In this document: positions 1 through 8,622 of the stretch, in pieces
Layout: each line of letters starts with the position of its first letter
Numbering within the stretch: position 1 is the stretch's first letter
Assembly (NCBI GenBank): GCA_036939755.1
Contig: JALLAZ010000748.1
Span: 1-12,334 of the forward strand
Length of the DNA stretch: 12,334 bases
Reading direction: 5' to 3'
Origin: Stephanodiscus triporus
Lineage: Eukaryota > Bacillariophyta > Thalassiosirophyceae > Thalassiosirales > Thalassiosiraceae
Translations under genes and position numbers: made by a program
The notes under the pieces: generated by a model
Database searches by the model: none
Told to the model about the DNA's origin: nothing
What the model saw: the letters and a program-made list of their open reading frames with translations, nothing else

Positions 1-419
1 AAACACATGTAAAAAAAACATTCAAATTGAATACATTCGTCTCCATTTTGGTGCCCTATAGTCAACCCCTTTTGATTGTTGTATGTGATACAGTTTTGGT
101 CGCCAAAATTTTCACATCGCAACCATGTGTTTACGTTCTGCGGCAGAACCGCGATTCAAGCACACTCGTCTCGTCGCCAATTTATTTGTTCTGCGCGGCA
201 GACAGCAGAACGATGCAGAACAAGATTTCCGAGTGCCCTTTTTTTTGTGAATTCACCTCATCTCAGGGGTTGGTTGTTGGATGAGGTTTGTGGGCGCTGT
301 ACAAATTTTCACCAGTTCCTACCTAGAATTCAGTATGCACGCATACTTCGATCTCTGACGACGGTTTTCCACCCCACGCATTTTGAAGTCAGAAGGGGCA
401 TACGATATATTCCTCCAAC
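1..419. other. Intergenic stretch, no supported gene
   Basis: No reading frame here gives a protein-like composition or recognisable motif. The stretch is richer in A and T than the gene that follows and holds T- and A-runs (about 9-18 and 240-246). It should contain the promoter and 5' leader of the gene starting at 420. A cluster of the heptamer GTTCTGC or its complement at 135-221 is the only structure seen. Confidence 0.5.
135..221. repeat. Cluster of GTTCTGC/GCAGAAC heptamers
   Basis: The heptamer GTTCTGC occurs at 135-141 and 188-194. Its complement GCAGAAC occurs at 143-149, 205-211 and 215-221. The first pair forms a perfect 7-bp inverted repeat with a 1-base spacer; the second pair has a 10-base spacer. 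Five copies in 87 bp, about 200 bp upstream of a start codon, could be binding sites or a small repeat relic. The sequence does not show which. Confidence 0.5.
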
Positions 420-462
420 ATGGCGGACGAGACGATTCATCGGCGGCGCGACGCGAACGCGC

Positions 463-493
<31 letters not shown>

Positions 494-3299
494 GTCATCG
501 CGCGAGCCGGACAAATGCCGACGTAGGAGGAAGAGGACGCGCGGGAGCAGCTGCTGCCTCGTCGGCCTCGGATCTTGCGCCATCGTGGCGGCGGCGGCGG
601 CGTTCGCGTCGCCCTCGCCGACGATGACGTCGTCGTCGATGTCGCGACGTCGGAGATTCGACGTGGTGGGATTCGCCCGTCCCCTCCCACCGTCGTGCGG
701 CCTCGAACGCGGCGTGCTCGGCGACGACGACGTCGCGGGCCCTCGAGGCGGGGACGACGATGACGTCGTCGTCGTCGTCGTCGGCGAGGGCGGATCTTTC
801 GATCGATTCGCCCTCATCGTCGCCGACGACGACCTCGTCGGTCGCGATCCGTCGACGTCGTCACGGGACGGACGACGGTCCCATCGTCGTCCTCCTCCTA
901 CTCCTCCTACTCCACCGCCGCCGCCGTCCCTCTCCCCCCCCCCCTACCCCCCGCCGGCGCGATTGTCCAGGGCCCATCGCAGCATGATGGCGAAGTCGTC
1001 GAGCATGAGACGTCAGCGATTCGTCACGGGACGGTACCCCCTGTACGTGTCCGTACTTCGCAATCCGACGAATAGGTTCCTCGGACTCGCGGAATCGAGG
1101 ATATACCTCAACGGCACGAGCATCGACAGGAGTCTCGCGTCGTACGAGACGTTCCACTGGCTCGATCGCGACGAGCGACGGGAATTGCACGGGGAGTACG
1201 AGTTCCTGAGCCTCGAGCTTCTCGCGGAGATACGAGTAAGGAGGCCCGGGTATGTGAACGTTTTACCCGGGGGGGGGGCGGGATCGTCGCTGTTGCCGTC
1301 CCCCGGAGGACAATCGTCGTCCGGGGGGGGGGGGGGGGGTGGGGGGGGGGGGGGGGGGGGGGTGTCGTCGGGGGAGGGATAGGGCCGTGGAGGAGCTGGA
1401 AACGACGGCGCGACGAGGAGGATGCCACGCGACGCGCGAGGACGGCTAAGACTACGACGACGACGACTACGAACGACGACGCGCGGGGAACGTCGCGAGG
1501 CGAACGCCTTTGGGTGACCGGATTCTCGCTGACGAACCGGAGGGGGGAGATACACACGCTCGACGTAGGCACGGGCGTTATGTCAAGCGCGAACGACAGG
1601 ACGACCGGAGCGATAGGGTGGCCGAACGGCGTGACGTCGATTCCTAGGCGGCTGTACGCGTATGATCGGGCCGTCGACGATCGGGACGACGATCGCGGCG
1701 GCCTCGACGACGCCCTCCTGATCGCAGACGGCTTCCTCGTCCCAGGGAAGGACAAGGGCGGCCTGTACGTGGTTAGGAACCCTGGCAACGGCGCATACGA
1801 ATGGATGGACTGCTTGACCGGCACGACCAACTTGCAGGGTTCTCCGATCAACGTCGGGGAGAGTGGCGATTGGTTCTACCACAAGGCAACGTGGATGGAT
1901 TTGACCGGCGACGGTCGACTTTCCATCCTCGCGGCGAGGGCGAAGGTCGGTTTGCGGAACAACGCGGACAGCGAGGGGGGCAAATCCTTCGGTAAGGGTC
2001 AACTAGTATGGCTCGAATGTCCCAAGCCGCATTCGTTCGTTAACGGCTCGGGGACCCCCCTGGATGTGGATGGGACCGTGTTCGATCCGTTCAATTCTCG
2101 CAATACGCCGTGGAAATTGAGGTGAGTTTGTTTGGCCGTTGCGTAAGTATGCACATCCTTACCTCTGGAACGTGCTGATCTTTTTTCTTTTTTTGCGCGA
2201 TGTCGATTTTCAGAGTATTGGACGAAGGGCCCGATGTGATGTTCAGCGTTGCGGATCTCGACCCATCCGATGATACCATAGAGATCCTCGCTAGTCAATT
2301 TTTCTTGAAAAAGGTCACATTGCACTCGCTCAAAATCGGCCCCAATCCGAAAGTAGTATTCAGTAGAACGATAGATGACCGCTGCGGAGCTGCATTCAGC
2401 TCCGTCCTTGCGGACTTAGATGGCCTGGCCACGTCCAAACAAGGAACGAACCCACATGGCGGTCCAGGCCAGCCTGGGGGTACGACCGGAACGGTCATCG
2501 ATAGTGGCAGCACAGTCGTTTCATTGAAGGATGGCGACTCATTTTCTCATTTGCTGGTGACAAGCCACGAGTGCAGTTATGTTGAAGGTGGCAGTGACGC
2601 CGACGCCAAGTCGAACCAGGACTACGCGACGGAGACGCCATCGGACTATGGTAGTCCTGCAACTACCGCCAACCAATCAAAAACAGATGGGGGGTCGTTA
2701 TTCGCCTACCGAATACCCGCAGGTAGGGGCGCTTGGAAGTCGAAGCCATGGCCTCGCAGTGTCGTTGCTACTGGCTTCAAGGTTGAGGGTCACTTGAGCA
2801 ACATGATAAACCCCGGCGCTCCTGGATTTTGCTACACTTTCTTCCCAACGAGAGAAGGGGGCGTTGGCAAAGACAAGAAGTGGCATCGACCGTTAATCGG
2901 TCTATCCGGAGACTGCGCCGAGTCCGCTTATATTTTGCGCCCCGTCGAGGGTGGCGGAATCTCGTCTCCCAATGGTGTTGATGATGGGGTTGACAGAAGC
3001 ACGAAGTATTCTCTCATGTGCGAGATCAAGTGTCAATCCACCGTGGGAAGCCTGGCGATCGGTTATGACGACCTGTACTCTGCAGATCAGCAAAGTGGAT
3101 ATGCAAAGATTTACGTGCCATGTTACGAGCAAGATAAGGTACGTTGCATGAGATCTATTGCAGAGATATCTCCTCTTTGTGCTCTTTTGGCACTTCGCTG
3201 ACATGTGAGATCTTTTTACTATCAACTTGATAGGTCCTAGTATTTTCAATGGGTTCTGGGGAGGATGAAAATTTTCAATTGACAGATGATGGATGGTGA
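420..3299 (+). CDS. Secreted or membrane-anchored beta-propeller-like (FG-GAP/VCBS-type) protein, three exons, frame broken at a poly-G tract
   Basis: Proposed exons are 420-2121, 2214-3138 and 3234-3299 (TGA 3297-3299), giving about 895 residues. The N-terminus has a 12-Ser run (residues 16-27), a basic stretch, and a hydrophobic segment (about 44-63) ending in AFASPSP, which may be a signal anchor or signal peptide. A low-complexity Asp/Val/Pro region follows. Ordinary protein begins near 960 (motifs NRFLGLAESRIYLNGT and YETFHWLDRDERREL). Asp-rich propeller-blade-like motifs are visible: WMDLTGDGR (about 1888-1914), SVADLDPSDDTIEIL, and AFSSVLADLDG. The frame used from 420 ends at 1382 just after the G runs. 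The downstream frame is open back from 1514 into the same G runs, so an indel in the homopolymer joins them most simply. An alternative is an intron from GTAAGG at 1236 to an AG at 1450, also phase-compatible. The family is assigned by pattern only and the substrate is unknown. The start at 420 is the first ATG in frame and is uncertain. Confidence 0.62.
463..492 (+). repeat. (CAT)10 trinucleotide repeat
   Basis: Ten CAT units (read TCA in the coding frame) followed by an interrupted tail encode the poly-Ser run near the N-terminus of the propeller-like protein. Such tracts vary in length easily and add no recognisable function. Confidence 0.9.
1269..1362 (+). repeat. G homopolymer tracts inside coding exon (G10, G17, G22)
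   Basis: G runs lie at 1269-1278, 1323-1339 and 1341-1362, the last two separated by one T. In the gene they encode poly-Gly, and the reading frame changes across them. The tract is a strong candidate for a read or assembly length error, for true slippage, or for a G-quadruplex in the transcript. Confidence 0.9.
2122..2213 (+). other. Spliceosomal intron 1 of the propeller-like gene (92 bp)
   Basis: The donor is AG|GTGAGT at 2122. The acceptor follows a T-rich stretch (ctttttttgcg) and reads TTTTCAG ending at 2213. The codon split is AG + A, giving Arg, so KLR continues into VLDEGPD without a break. Without splicing the frame stops at once (TGA at 2123-2125). Confidence 0.9.
3139..3233 (+). 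other. Spliceosomal intron 2 of the propeller-like gene (95 bp)
   Basis: The donor AAG|GTACGT sits at 3139, between whole codons. The acceptor is TTGATAG ending at 3233. Splicing gives EQDK followed by VLVFSMGSGEDENF and a stop at 3297-3299. The last exon is only 66 bp. Confidence 0.82.
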
Positions 3300-3461
3300 A
3301 TGGTATTTAAGGAGTGCCCTGTTCCTAGCCTCTTCTACAATATTAGCATAATGATACAACACATCCCAGACAACCACGATGTAGGGTATCTGTTAAATTA
3401 ATCCCCCGTAAGAACCCACCGATAATCTTGGTCCCCTCTCTGATTGTTGTATTATGGATTC

Positions 3462-4795
3462 CTATCGCAATCCTTCCTCCAATTTGAGAGAATGATCTCC
3501 TCCTCCCTCGTTATCATTAGGCTCATCATCGCCGTAATCCTCCTCCACTGCAAGCAAACTGTTCTCCATGCTAAACAGCAATTCTTCCATGCCCAAGCGA
3601 TCCTTGGAGCTGGTCCAATACACCACAGGATCCATGTATACCTCTCCACCACCGTCCTCCTCCTCCTCCTCCTCCTCCTTGTCATCGTCAGTCGTCGTCG
3701 ATGTCGCCTCCATGTAAAGAGAATGGTACCGCATGCACAATTGGTTCGTAAGCTTTACGCACATCGCGCGACTGGTCCCGTCCACCTTGGTCAAAACGGT
3801 CGTGTATGGTATCGAGTACTCGTCGCACCATCCCATGACGGCGAGGTCAAGGAGCGTCACGTCCGGCAATCTGGAATCCAACAGCAGGTACAGTCGTTTC
3901 AGGGGCGGGGCGGACGTCGTGCGCCCTCCTCCCCCTCGTCGACCGCCCTCCGGTGAGAAATCGCCAAATTTGCGTCGTCGGTCGTGGGGATCGCCGTCGC
4001 CATCGTCGTCGTAGGACGGTGTGGCCCTCGATATCAGGAATCGCTGCGTCCGTTCCTGCCACTCGTCAACGTTCGCGTCCGGAGCGCTTGCGTAGCCGAA
4101 TCCGGGCAGGTCAACAAGGAACAGCCTCGAGCGCCTCGCCAGCGCGGCGAGGGCGGAGGACGACGACGAGGATGAATGCGTCGACGACGGATCGTTGGGT
4201 ACCAATCCGTAGTAATTCACCGTCTGCGTCCTCCCCGGCCGTTTCGACGTCCTCGCCAGCTCGCCCCCTCCTCCGCCTCCGCCGTGTCCAACCCCGCCGA
4301 TGACCGACGACAGAGCGTTGATCAGCGACGACTTGCCGGTATTGGACCGTCCAAGGAATGCCACCTCGGGAACGCCCGTGTTCGGCGGCTCGTGATTTAC
4401 GAACGACGACGGGTGGAAGTATCGGAGGCTAGCATTCGCGAATATTCCCGGCAGATGAGACGCGGCGGCGGTCCCGTACATCCCTCGCCCGCCGCCGTCG
4501 ACGTCGTCCCGTCGTCCTCCCCTCCCCGACGACGACGACGACGAAGACGGAGACGACGCCCACGCGAACAACGACGTCGGATCTACGCGCACGTCGCCGG
4601 TGTATTCGTCGATCATCGCGCACTTCGCGACGTACGCGTGCCTCGATCCTGTCCGACAAAGGAACGCGCGCACTCCTTCCCCCCCCATTCCTCCGTCGTT
4701 TTTTTTTCGACGACCGATGGGATCCGGCAAGAATGGCCGGGGCGGGACGCGACGACTACCGCGACTGCCACCACCGCTACGACTGCGTCTCCCGC

Positions 4796-4828
<33 letters not shown>

Positions 4829-5258
4829 TCCTCCCACTCCTGCTCCCGCTCGTGCCGGATTCGGACCTGGCCGCCGATGCCGCCGCCTTGGAACGCTGAT
4901 CCTTGGCGATCTCGCGCGCCTTCTTCCTCCGCGCCGACGAGGCCGATACCCTCCGCTTCTTGGGGGAGCGACACGCCGGCGTGGGATGGAACGTCCGACG
5001 CGACGACGGATTCGCGAACGACGACGACGGCGCGAGGGTGCGCTCGAGGGGGGGAGGAGGACGAGGGCGTCGACGACTCGCCGTCGCAATCGTAGTCGTC
5101 GTAGTCGTGATCGTAGTCGAAGTTGACGCGCCGACGACGACCGCGAGGAGCGACGAAAACGATCGATGTCGCGCCGCCCAAGCCGACGACGATGACATCG
5201 TGGGAGGTGCTCGTCCGAGCCTCGTCGTCGCAAGACTCAGTGCGAATAATCGATCCAT
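3462..5258 (-). CDS. engB: EngB/YihA-type ribosome-assembly GTPase, probably organellar
   Basis: An intronless 598-residue protein. The EngB family of TrmE-Era-EngA-like GTPases helps assemble the large ribosomal subunit in bacteria and organelles. All five nucleotide-binding motifs are visible: G1 GRSNTGKSS (303-311), G2 RPGRTQTVNYY (340-350), G3 DLPGFGYA (383-390), G4 TKVD (490-493) and G5 TSSKDRLG (549-556). Bacterial members are near 200 residues. This one has about 290 extra N-terminal residues (Arg/Ser/Gly/Glu-rich) plus insertions inside the domain: poly-Gly between G1 and G2 (325-332), poly-Ser between G2 and G3, Asp/Arg/Gly between G3 and G4, and an acidic stretch (about 524-540). 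The basic, Ser/Thr-rich N-terminus suggests import into mitochondrion or plastid; no clear ASAFAP motif is seen. Met21 is an alternative start. The gene ends tail to tail with the propeller-like gene, 162 bp away. Confidence 0.93.
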
Positions 5259-5288
5259 GTGCGTAATATTATTGGACGCGTCGGTGTT

Positions 5289-5312
5289 GGGGGGTGGGTG
5301 GGGGGGGGTGGG
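5289..5312 (+). other. G-rich run with quadruplex potential upstream of the GTPase gene
   Basis: Four G runs of 6, 3, 9 and 3 are each separated by a single T, ending 54 bp before the minus-strand start codon at 5258 would be reached from that side. The pattern fits the G3+ N1-7 quadruplex rule. It lies on the non-template side relative to the leftward gene as a C-rich leader. Function is not shown. Confidence 0.55.
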
Positions 5313-6170
5313 CGTTGCTTTTTGTTCCCCTCTTTTGGATGCATTGCGCGAAAGTAAGTAGTACTCTGTATGGGTAGATAGGTACGTAGGTGCCTATTGT
5401 AGAGAGGCTAGTAAAATAATAGATAGAATTGCTTCCATATAATATTATAATTGCCTCTGATCGGAAATGTGGTAGGTAGAGTAGAGTGTCAATACAATGA
5501 TGGGTAAATGGGAAGTATTGCTCTACTCTATCATCTTCTGTCTTTTTAGGGTGTTGGATGCAGCTTTCATCTCCTTCTCACATCAGTAGACCTCATTTCG
5601 CCAAAGCCATGTAAGTAGATAGGAAGTAGGAACTTGTATTTGAAAATGTTCCATTGATTCCCACCCAAAAGAATACGTGTTTTTTTGCTACATTCCCTGC
5701 ATTCCGCCGGTCACCAGCCGCTCCCCTCCCTTCAACGATAGCACTATTGTACTTGTCTTGGTCACCTCTTGTCATTTCCATCAAAATCTCTCCGGAAGAA
5801 TAAGATAAGGTAAGATTTCTGCCTCACCGCTCGATGACAACATCCCAAATCCCAAATGCTGTCACTCTCCATAGTATCCAGCCAAGGCAGCATACATCGC
5901 CGACACTTCTAGTGATATCTACTTTTCGCGGCGGCAGGGAACGGATCGGGCATCGACTACACCATGCTTTTCACCAATCCCTCGATTGTGCACGCCAATG
6001 TGTATCGAGCGACGCCACGACGATGCAGGTCCGTTGGTACTATCTACTGGTGATGCGACCACAAGAGTCACTGCAGACTGCAAACCCCACCATCATGCTC
6101 CCCCGCCCACCCCTGCAACGTATTTGTCATTGGCAGCGTTGTTGACGTCGTCATTTTTAGCACGACCCTT

Positions 6171-6197
6171 GGCAGCGGCGGCAGCGGCGGCAGCGGC
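6171..6197 (+). repeat. Three tandem copies of a 9-bp unit (GGCAGCGGC)
   Basis: Three exact units are flanked on both sides by the 10-mer CGTCGTCATT (6146-6155 and 6200-6209). It lies about 110 bp upstream of the secreted protein gene and is not part of a convincing reading frame. Confidence 0.75.
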
Positions 6198-6306
6198 GGC
6201 GTCGTCATTCATAACACAACCACATTCAATTTTATCCTTGCGCTACTAACCATGATATATCCCATAATATTATTACTTCACAACTTTCATCCCAGCAAGA
6301 CAAACG

Positions 6307-7254
6307 ATGAATTTTTCCAGTTTTTCCTTCAAGGCGCTGGTAGCTACGTCGACTTTAGTTGAGGCATGTTATCTATCTTGCACCATTCATGGAAACAACA
6401 AGAACAACTTTGACACTCCTGTCACCGTTAATGCACCAGTGGGTCACATTGTGCATCTTGGCATTGGTGCACCTCCTGAAACAGTTGGATGTGGCATTCC
6501 AATCACTGCATTTCCTCCAGATAATCAGGAGCTATGGTATGTCTATAGGATTCCAACTGGGTTGACAACAGGCAAACCAATCACTCTCTACCCTAATGGG
6601 GCTAAGCATAAATTGATAGGTTTGAATTGGGGATCATTTGGCCATGGCTACTCAGGAAGTGTCTACTATACTGAAAGCACAATGACCATCGGCTTACCAT
6701 CTTTGGTCACGACTTTTGTCTTTTATGCTGAACCAGCAGATAGTGGCACTTTTACTTTGACAGTAACTTACGGTGGAGAAACCTACACAGAAGAAATCAC
6801 TAATATTGATGGTGAAGGCGAAGAAGGCTTAGCAGAAGGATTTGCCATTTTGATGAATCATGATCTCGGTTCTCCAACTGAAGTAGTCGTTTCTGCTGGT
6901 ACAGAGAGTTTTGTTATTGGAGATTTTTACATTTCAACTCAGGAATGCATTCCTTCCGAGAGCCCGAGTGAAAATCCTTCTGAGAGCCCGAGTGAGAATC
7001 CTTCCAAGAACCGTGAGAATCCTTCCAAGAACCCCAGTGATAATCCTTCCGAGAACCTGAGTGAAAATCCTTCAGAGAGCCCGAGTGAAAATCCTTCAGA
7101 GAGCCCGAGTAACTCCAAGTCCTCCAAGAAGGCCGGGACAAAATGCTCCAAGAAGGCGGCTGGCAACACTGAAAAATGGTTTGAGGGTATGTTGTTCAAT
7201 TCGATGTCGATTGGTCAGGTTGACGGGAGTGAGGCTTCCATGTCATTCTTCTGA
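6307..7254 (+). CDS. Secreted protein with PSESPSEN repeats and Lys/Ser-rich tail
   Basis: A 315-residue intronless protein whose family I do not recognise. Residues 1-20 look like a signal peptide (short polar start, hydrophobic ALVATSTLV, likely cleavage after VEA). Residues about 21-215 form a beta-rich, Gly/Thr-rich domain with few charges (motifs ELWYVYRIPTG, FVFYAEPADSGTFTLTVTYGG) and few Cys. Residues 216-270 are seven copies of an 8-residue Pro-Ser-Glu-Asn unit. The tail (271-285) has spaced Lys pairs (KSSKKAGTKCSKKA), reminiscent of lysine-rich segments in diatom silica-associated proteins. Ser/Pro-rich linkers are common in diatom secreted proteins, so a cell-wall or extracellular role is an inference. 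Codon use is clearly more AT-rich than in the flanking GC-rich genes, which hints at a different origin or constraint. The start is the first ATG, immediately before the hydrophobic segment. Confidence 0.85.
   Translation: MNFSSFSFKALVATSTLVEACYLSCTIHGNNKNNFDTPVTVNAPVGHIVHLGIGAPPETVGCGIPITAFPPDNQELWYVYRIPTGLTTGKPITLYPNGAKHKLIGLNWGSFGHGYSGSVYYTESTMTIGLPSLVTTFVFYAEPADSGTFTLTVTYGGETYTEEITNIDGEGEEGLAEGFAILMNHDLGSPTEVVVSAGTESFVIGDFYISTQECIPSESPSENPSESPSENPSKNRENPSKNPSDNPSENLSENPSESPSENPSESPSNSKSSKKAGTKCSKKAAGNTEKWFEGMLFNSMSIGQVDGSEASMSFF
6952..7116 (+). repeat. Coding minisatellite, seven 24-bp units (one of 21 bp)
   Basis: Units start at 6952, 6976, 7000, 7021, 7045, 7069 and 7093. Each reads CCT TCN GAG AGC CCG AGT GAA AAT with variation, encoding PSESPSEN. 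The third unit is 21 bp: the CCG AGT pair is collapsed to CGT, giving PSKNREN, and the frame is kept. The last unit ends in NS instead of EN. Units 1, 2 and 6 are nearly identical, so expansion looks recent. Confidence 0.92.
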
Positions 7255-7841
7255 GGAAAATGAACCAGAAGAAACTTGCTGTGGATCAAAGTTACGCGGG
7301 TGCATTCCCTAGATATTGCATTATTGTGTTGTGACAGTGAGGATTTGTGTGCAGGTTAAGTAGATAATTGGCATCGTACCTGAAGAGTATTAAATGTTTT
7401 CATAATTATTTACATTATTATTAATAGCCTAGCGTAGGCGGCCTCTACCAAGATGTGTTGAGGGCGTCTATCGAGCCAGAACGTGTACTTTTCCTCTAAC
7501 TTTCTTTCTTAGAGGGCCCCGCTGGAGGTGCAGCATTACTTCTGTGTAAATTGCCCAGGGGTGCAACACCCGACCTTTTAGACTACGTCTACAGCAGTCG
7601 TCGCCCCATGGTAGAAGTGCAAAATCATTCAAATCAACCATCATTTAATTTAACTTGTCTTGATCATACCGCTTTGTGTGTATACATTAATCTGGCCATG
7701 CTGGGATGTATTCCTCTCCTCTCCTCTCCTCTCATCTCCTCTCCACTCTTCTCCACTCTCCTCTCCTCTCCTCTCTTCTCCTCTCCTCTCCATCCCTCTC
7801 CTCTCCTCTTCTCCCTCCTCAGAAAAACGACATGCCAGTCG
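7255..7841. other. Convergent intergenic region with a TCTCC-type microsatellite
   Basis: It lies between the 3' end of the secreted protein gene and the 3' end of the minus-strand plastid-like gene. No gene is supported. AT-rich sequence at about 7380-7430 could hold polyadenylation signals. The main feature is the pyrimidine repeat at 7712-7809. Confidence 0.6.
7712..7809 (+). repeat. Pyrimidine microsatellite, CTCTC/CTCTT-type pentamers
   Basis: Almost 100 bp of repeated TCCTC units is interrupted by a few A-containing variants (CTCAT, CCACT, CCATC). The strand is nearly all C and T. Open frames across it are artefacts of the repeat. It starts within 33 bp downstream of the stop codon of the minus-strand gene (stop at 7842-7844), so it may lie in that gene's 3' UTR. 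Confidence 0.9.
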
Positions 7842-8474
7842 TCAGTCGTAATCGCTGAACATGTCCTTCTCCTCCGCCAGCTGACGCTTCTCTTCCTCGT
7901 CGGCGACGGTCCATGTTCCCGCCGTCCTCATCTTCTTCTCTCGAAACGTGCGCACCATCTCCACCGTTTCCGTCTTCTGCTCGGCGTTCTGATTCGAGAT
8001 CGTACCATGTTGAGCGAATGGGATGGCGGGCGGTAGACGAACGACGAAAATCGTGAATATATATATACATCCAAAAAAGAATCGTTCGCGTCGCGCGAAG
8101 AAATGATCATGGCGAAAAAAAAGGAAGCCGAGAGCGAACGAAGGTCTCTCCTCCATCTCTCCCGTCGCATCTCGACGTCCGGTCACTCACCAAACCCAAC
8201 GAATTCAGGAACGTCTCCTCGCCATCGCCCATGTTCTGCTCCGCGTACGTCTCCGCGACGAGATCGGCGTATCCGCCCCCGTTCGATTCGATTAGGAAAC
8301 CAACGAATATCGTCGACAGTATCGAGCCGAACATGATGAACAATCCCCCCGCGAACACCGTGCGGAATTCGTTGTCGGGGATGCTCGCGATGTCGGAGTC
8401 GATGGTCGAGATTATCAGCGACGGCATGTCGGTGGTCGGGAGCCAGAGGTCCAGCGACGTCGGCGTTCTCGTCG

Positions 8475-8505
<31 letters not shown>

Positions 8506-8622
8506 TGGTCGTCGGCGGGGCATTCTTTCCGTCGACGACGGCGATGGCGCGAACGATGCGACGAGGTCGCCCGACGACGCGCGGGCCAACGCCGCGAACA
8601 GCGCGGGCGTCGACCTTTTCAT
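7842..8622 (-). CDS. Small single-pass membrane protein with diatom-type plastid presequence, two exons
   Basis: Exon 1 is 8622-8191 and exon 2 is 7988-7842 (TGA), giving 192 residues. The N-terminus contains VASFAPS (residues 21-27), which matches the ASAFAP motif of diatom plastid proteins (cleavage before Phe24). The preceding hydrophobic part is short (PALFAALA), so the signal peptide is weak. A ten-Thr run (40-49), encoded by a CGT repeat, follows. The likely mature part begins near LWLPTTDMPSLIISTIDSDIASIP. One membrane segment is seen at about 88-110 (FAGGLFIMFGSILSTIFVGFLI), then YADLVAETYAEQ and a charged Lys/Glu-rich tail. A thylakoid or envelope location is inferred. I do not recognise a named family. 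Its start faces the carrier gene at 9323. Confidence 0.75.
7989..8190 (-). other. Intron of the plastid-like membrane protein gene (202 bp)
   Basis: On the minus strand the donor is TTTG|GTGAGT (first base 8190). The acceptor is CGAATCAG (last base 7989). The junction lies between codons, joining NSLGL to NAEQKTETVEM. The intron is AT-richer than the exons and contains an ATATATATAT stretch. Without splicing, the frame runs into a non-conserved Arg-rich tail. Confidence 0.8.
8476..8505 (-). repeat. (CGT)10 trinucleotide repeat coding for poly-Thr
   Basis: Ten perfect CGT units on the plus strand read ACG in the minus-strand gene and give Thr40-Thr49, just after the presequence motif. Confidence 0.9.

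Larger units (their letters stand above)
5259..6306. other. Intergenic region of about 1 kb, no supported gene
   Basis: It presumably holds the promoter of the GTPase gene (leftward) and of the secreted repeat protein (rightward). Composition turns AT-richer after about 5400. Short open frames here (for example 5593-5784 minus and 5834-6145 plus) lack recognisable composition or motifs. Visible structures are a G-rich run at 5289-5312 and a 9-bp tandem repeat at 6171-6197. Confidence 0.55.

Noticed and set aside
27..627. Overlapping plus-strand frames at the left end (85 and 183 residues)
   Set aside because: No motif, and the longer one ends in a His and Arg run from the CAT and CGG repeats. 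Treated as chance.
1236..1450. Intron from GTAAGG to CTAAG in the first exon of the propeller-like gene
   Set aside because: Phase is compatible, but it would delete protein-like sequence (RRPGYVNVLP), and the acceptor lacks a pyrimidine tract. Kept only as an alternative to a homopolymer indel.
1108..1851. 247-residue minus-strand frame over the propeller-like gene
   Set aside because: Pro-, Ser- and Val-run composition mirrors the G and GAC repeats. The plus strand has the protein-like sequence and correct splice sites.
4176..5126. 316-residue frame on the plus strand antisense to the GTPase gene
   Set aside because: Its Arg/Pro-rich composition is what the opposite strand of a GC-rich, triplet-biased gene gives. 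The minus strand has all five G motifs.
5834..6249. Two plus-strand frames of 103 and 87 residues before the secreted protein gene
   Set aside because: No hydrophobic segment or family motif except poly-Ala from the 9-bp repeat. Composition is random.
7551..8036. 161-residue plus-strand frame through the pyrimidine repeat
   Set aside because: Its Ser/Leu/Pro run is encoded by the microsatellite, and its end is antisense to the plastid-like gene's last exon.
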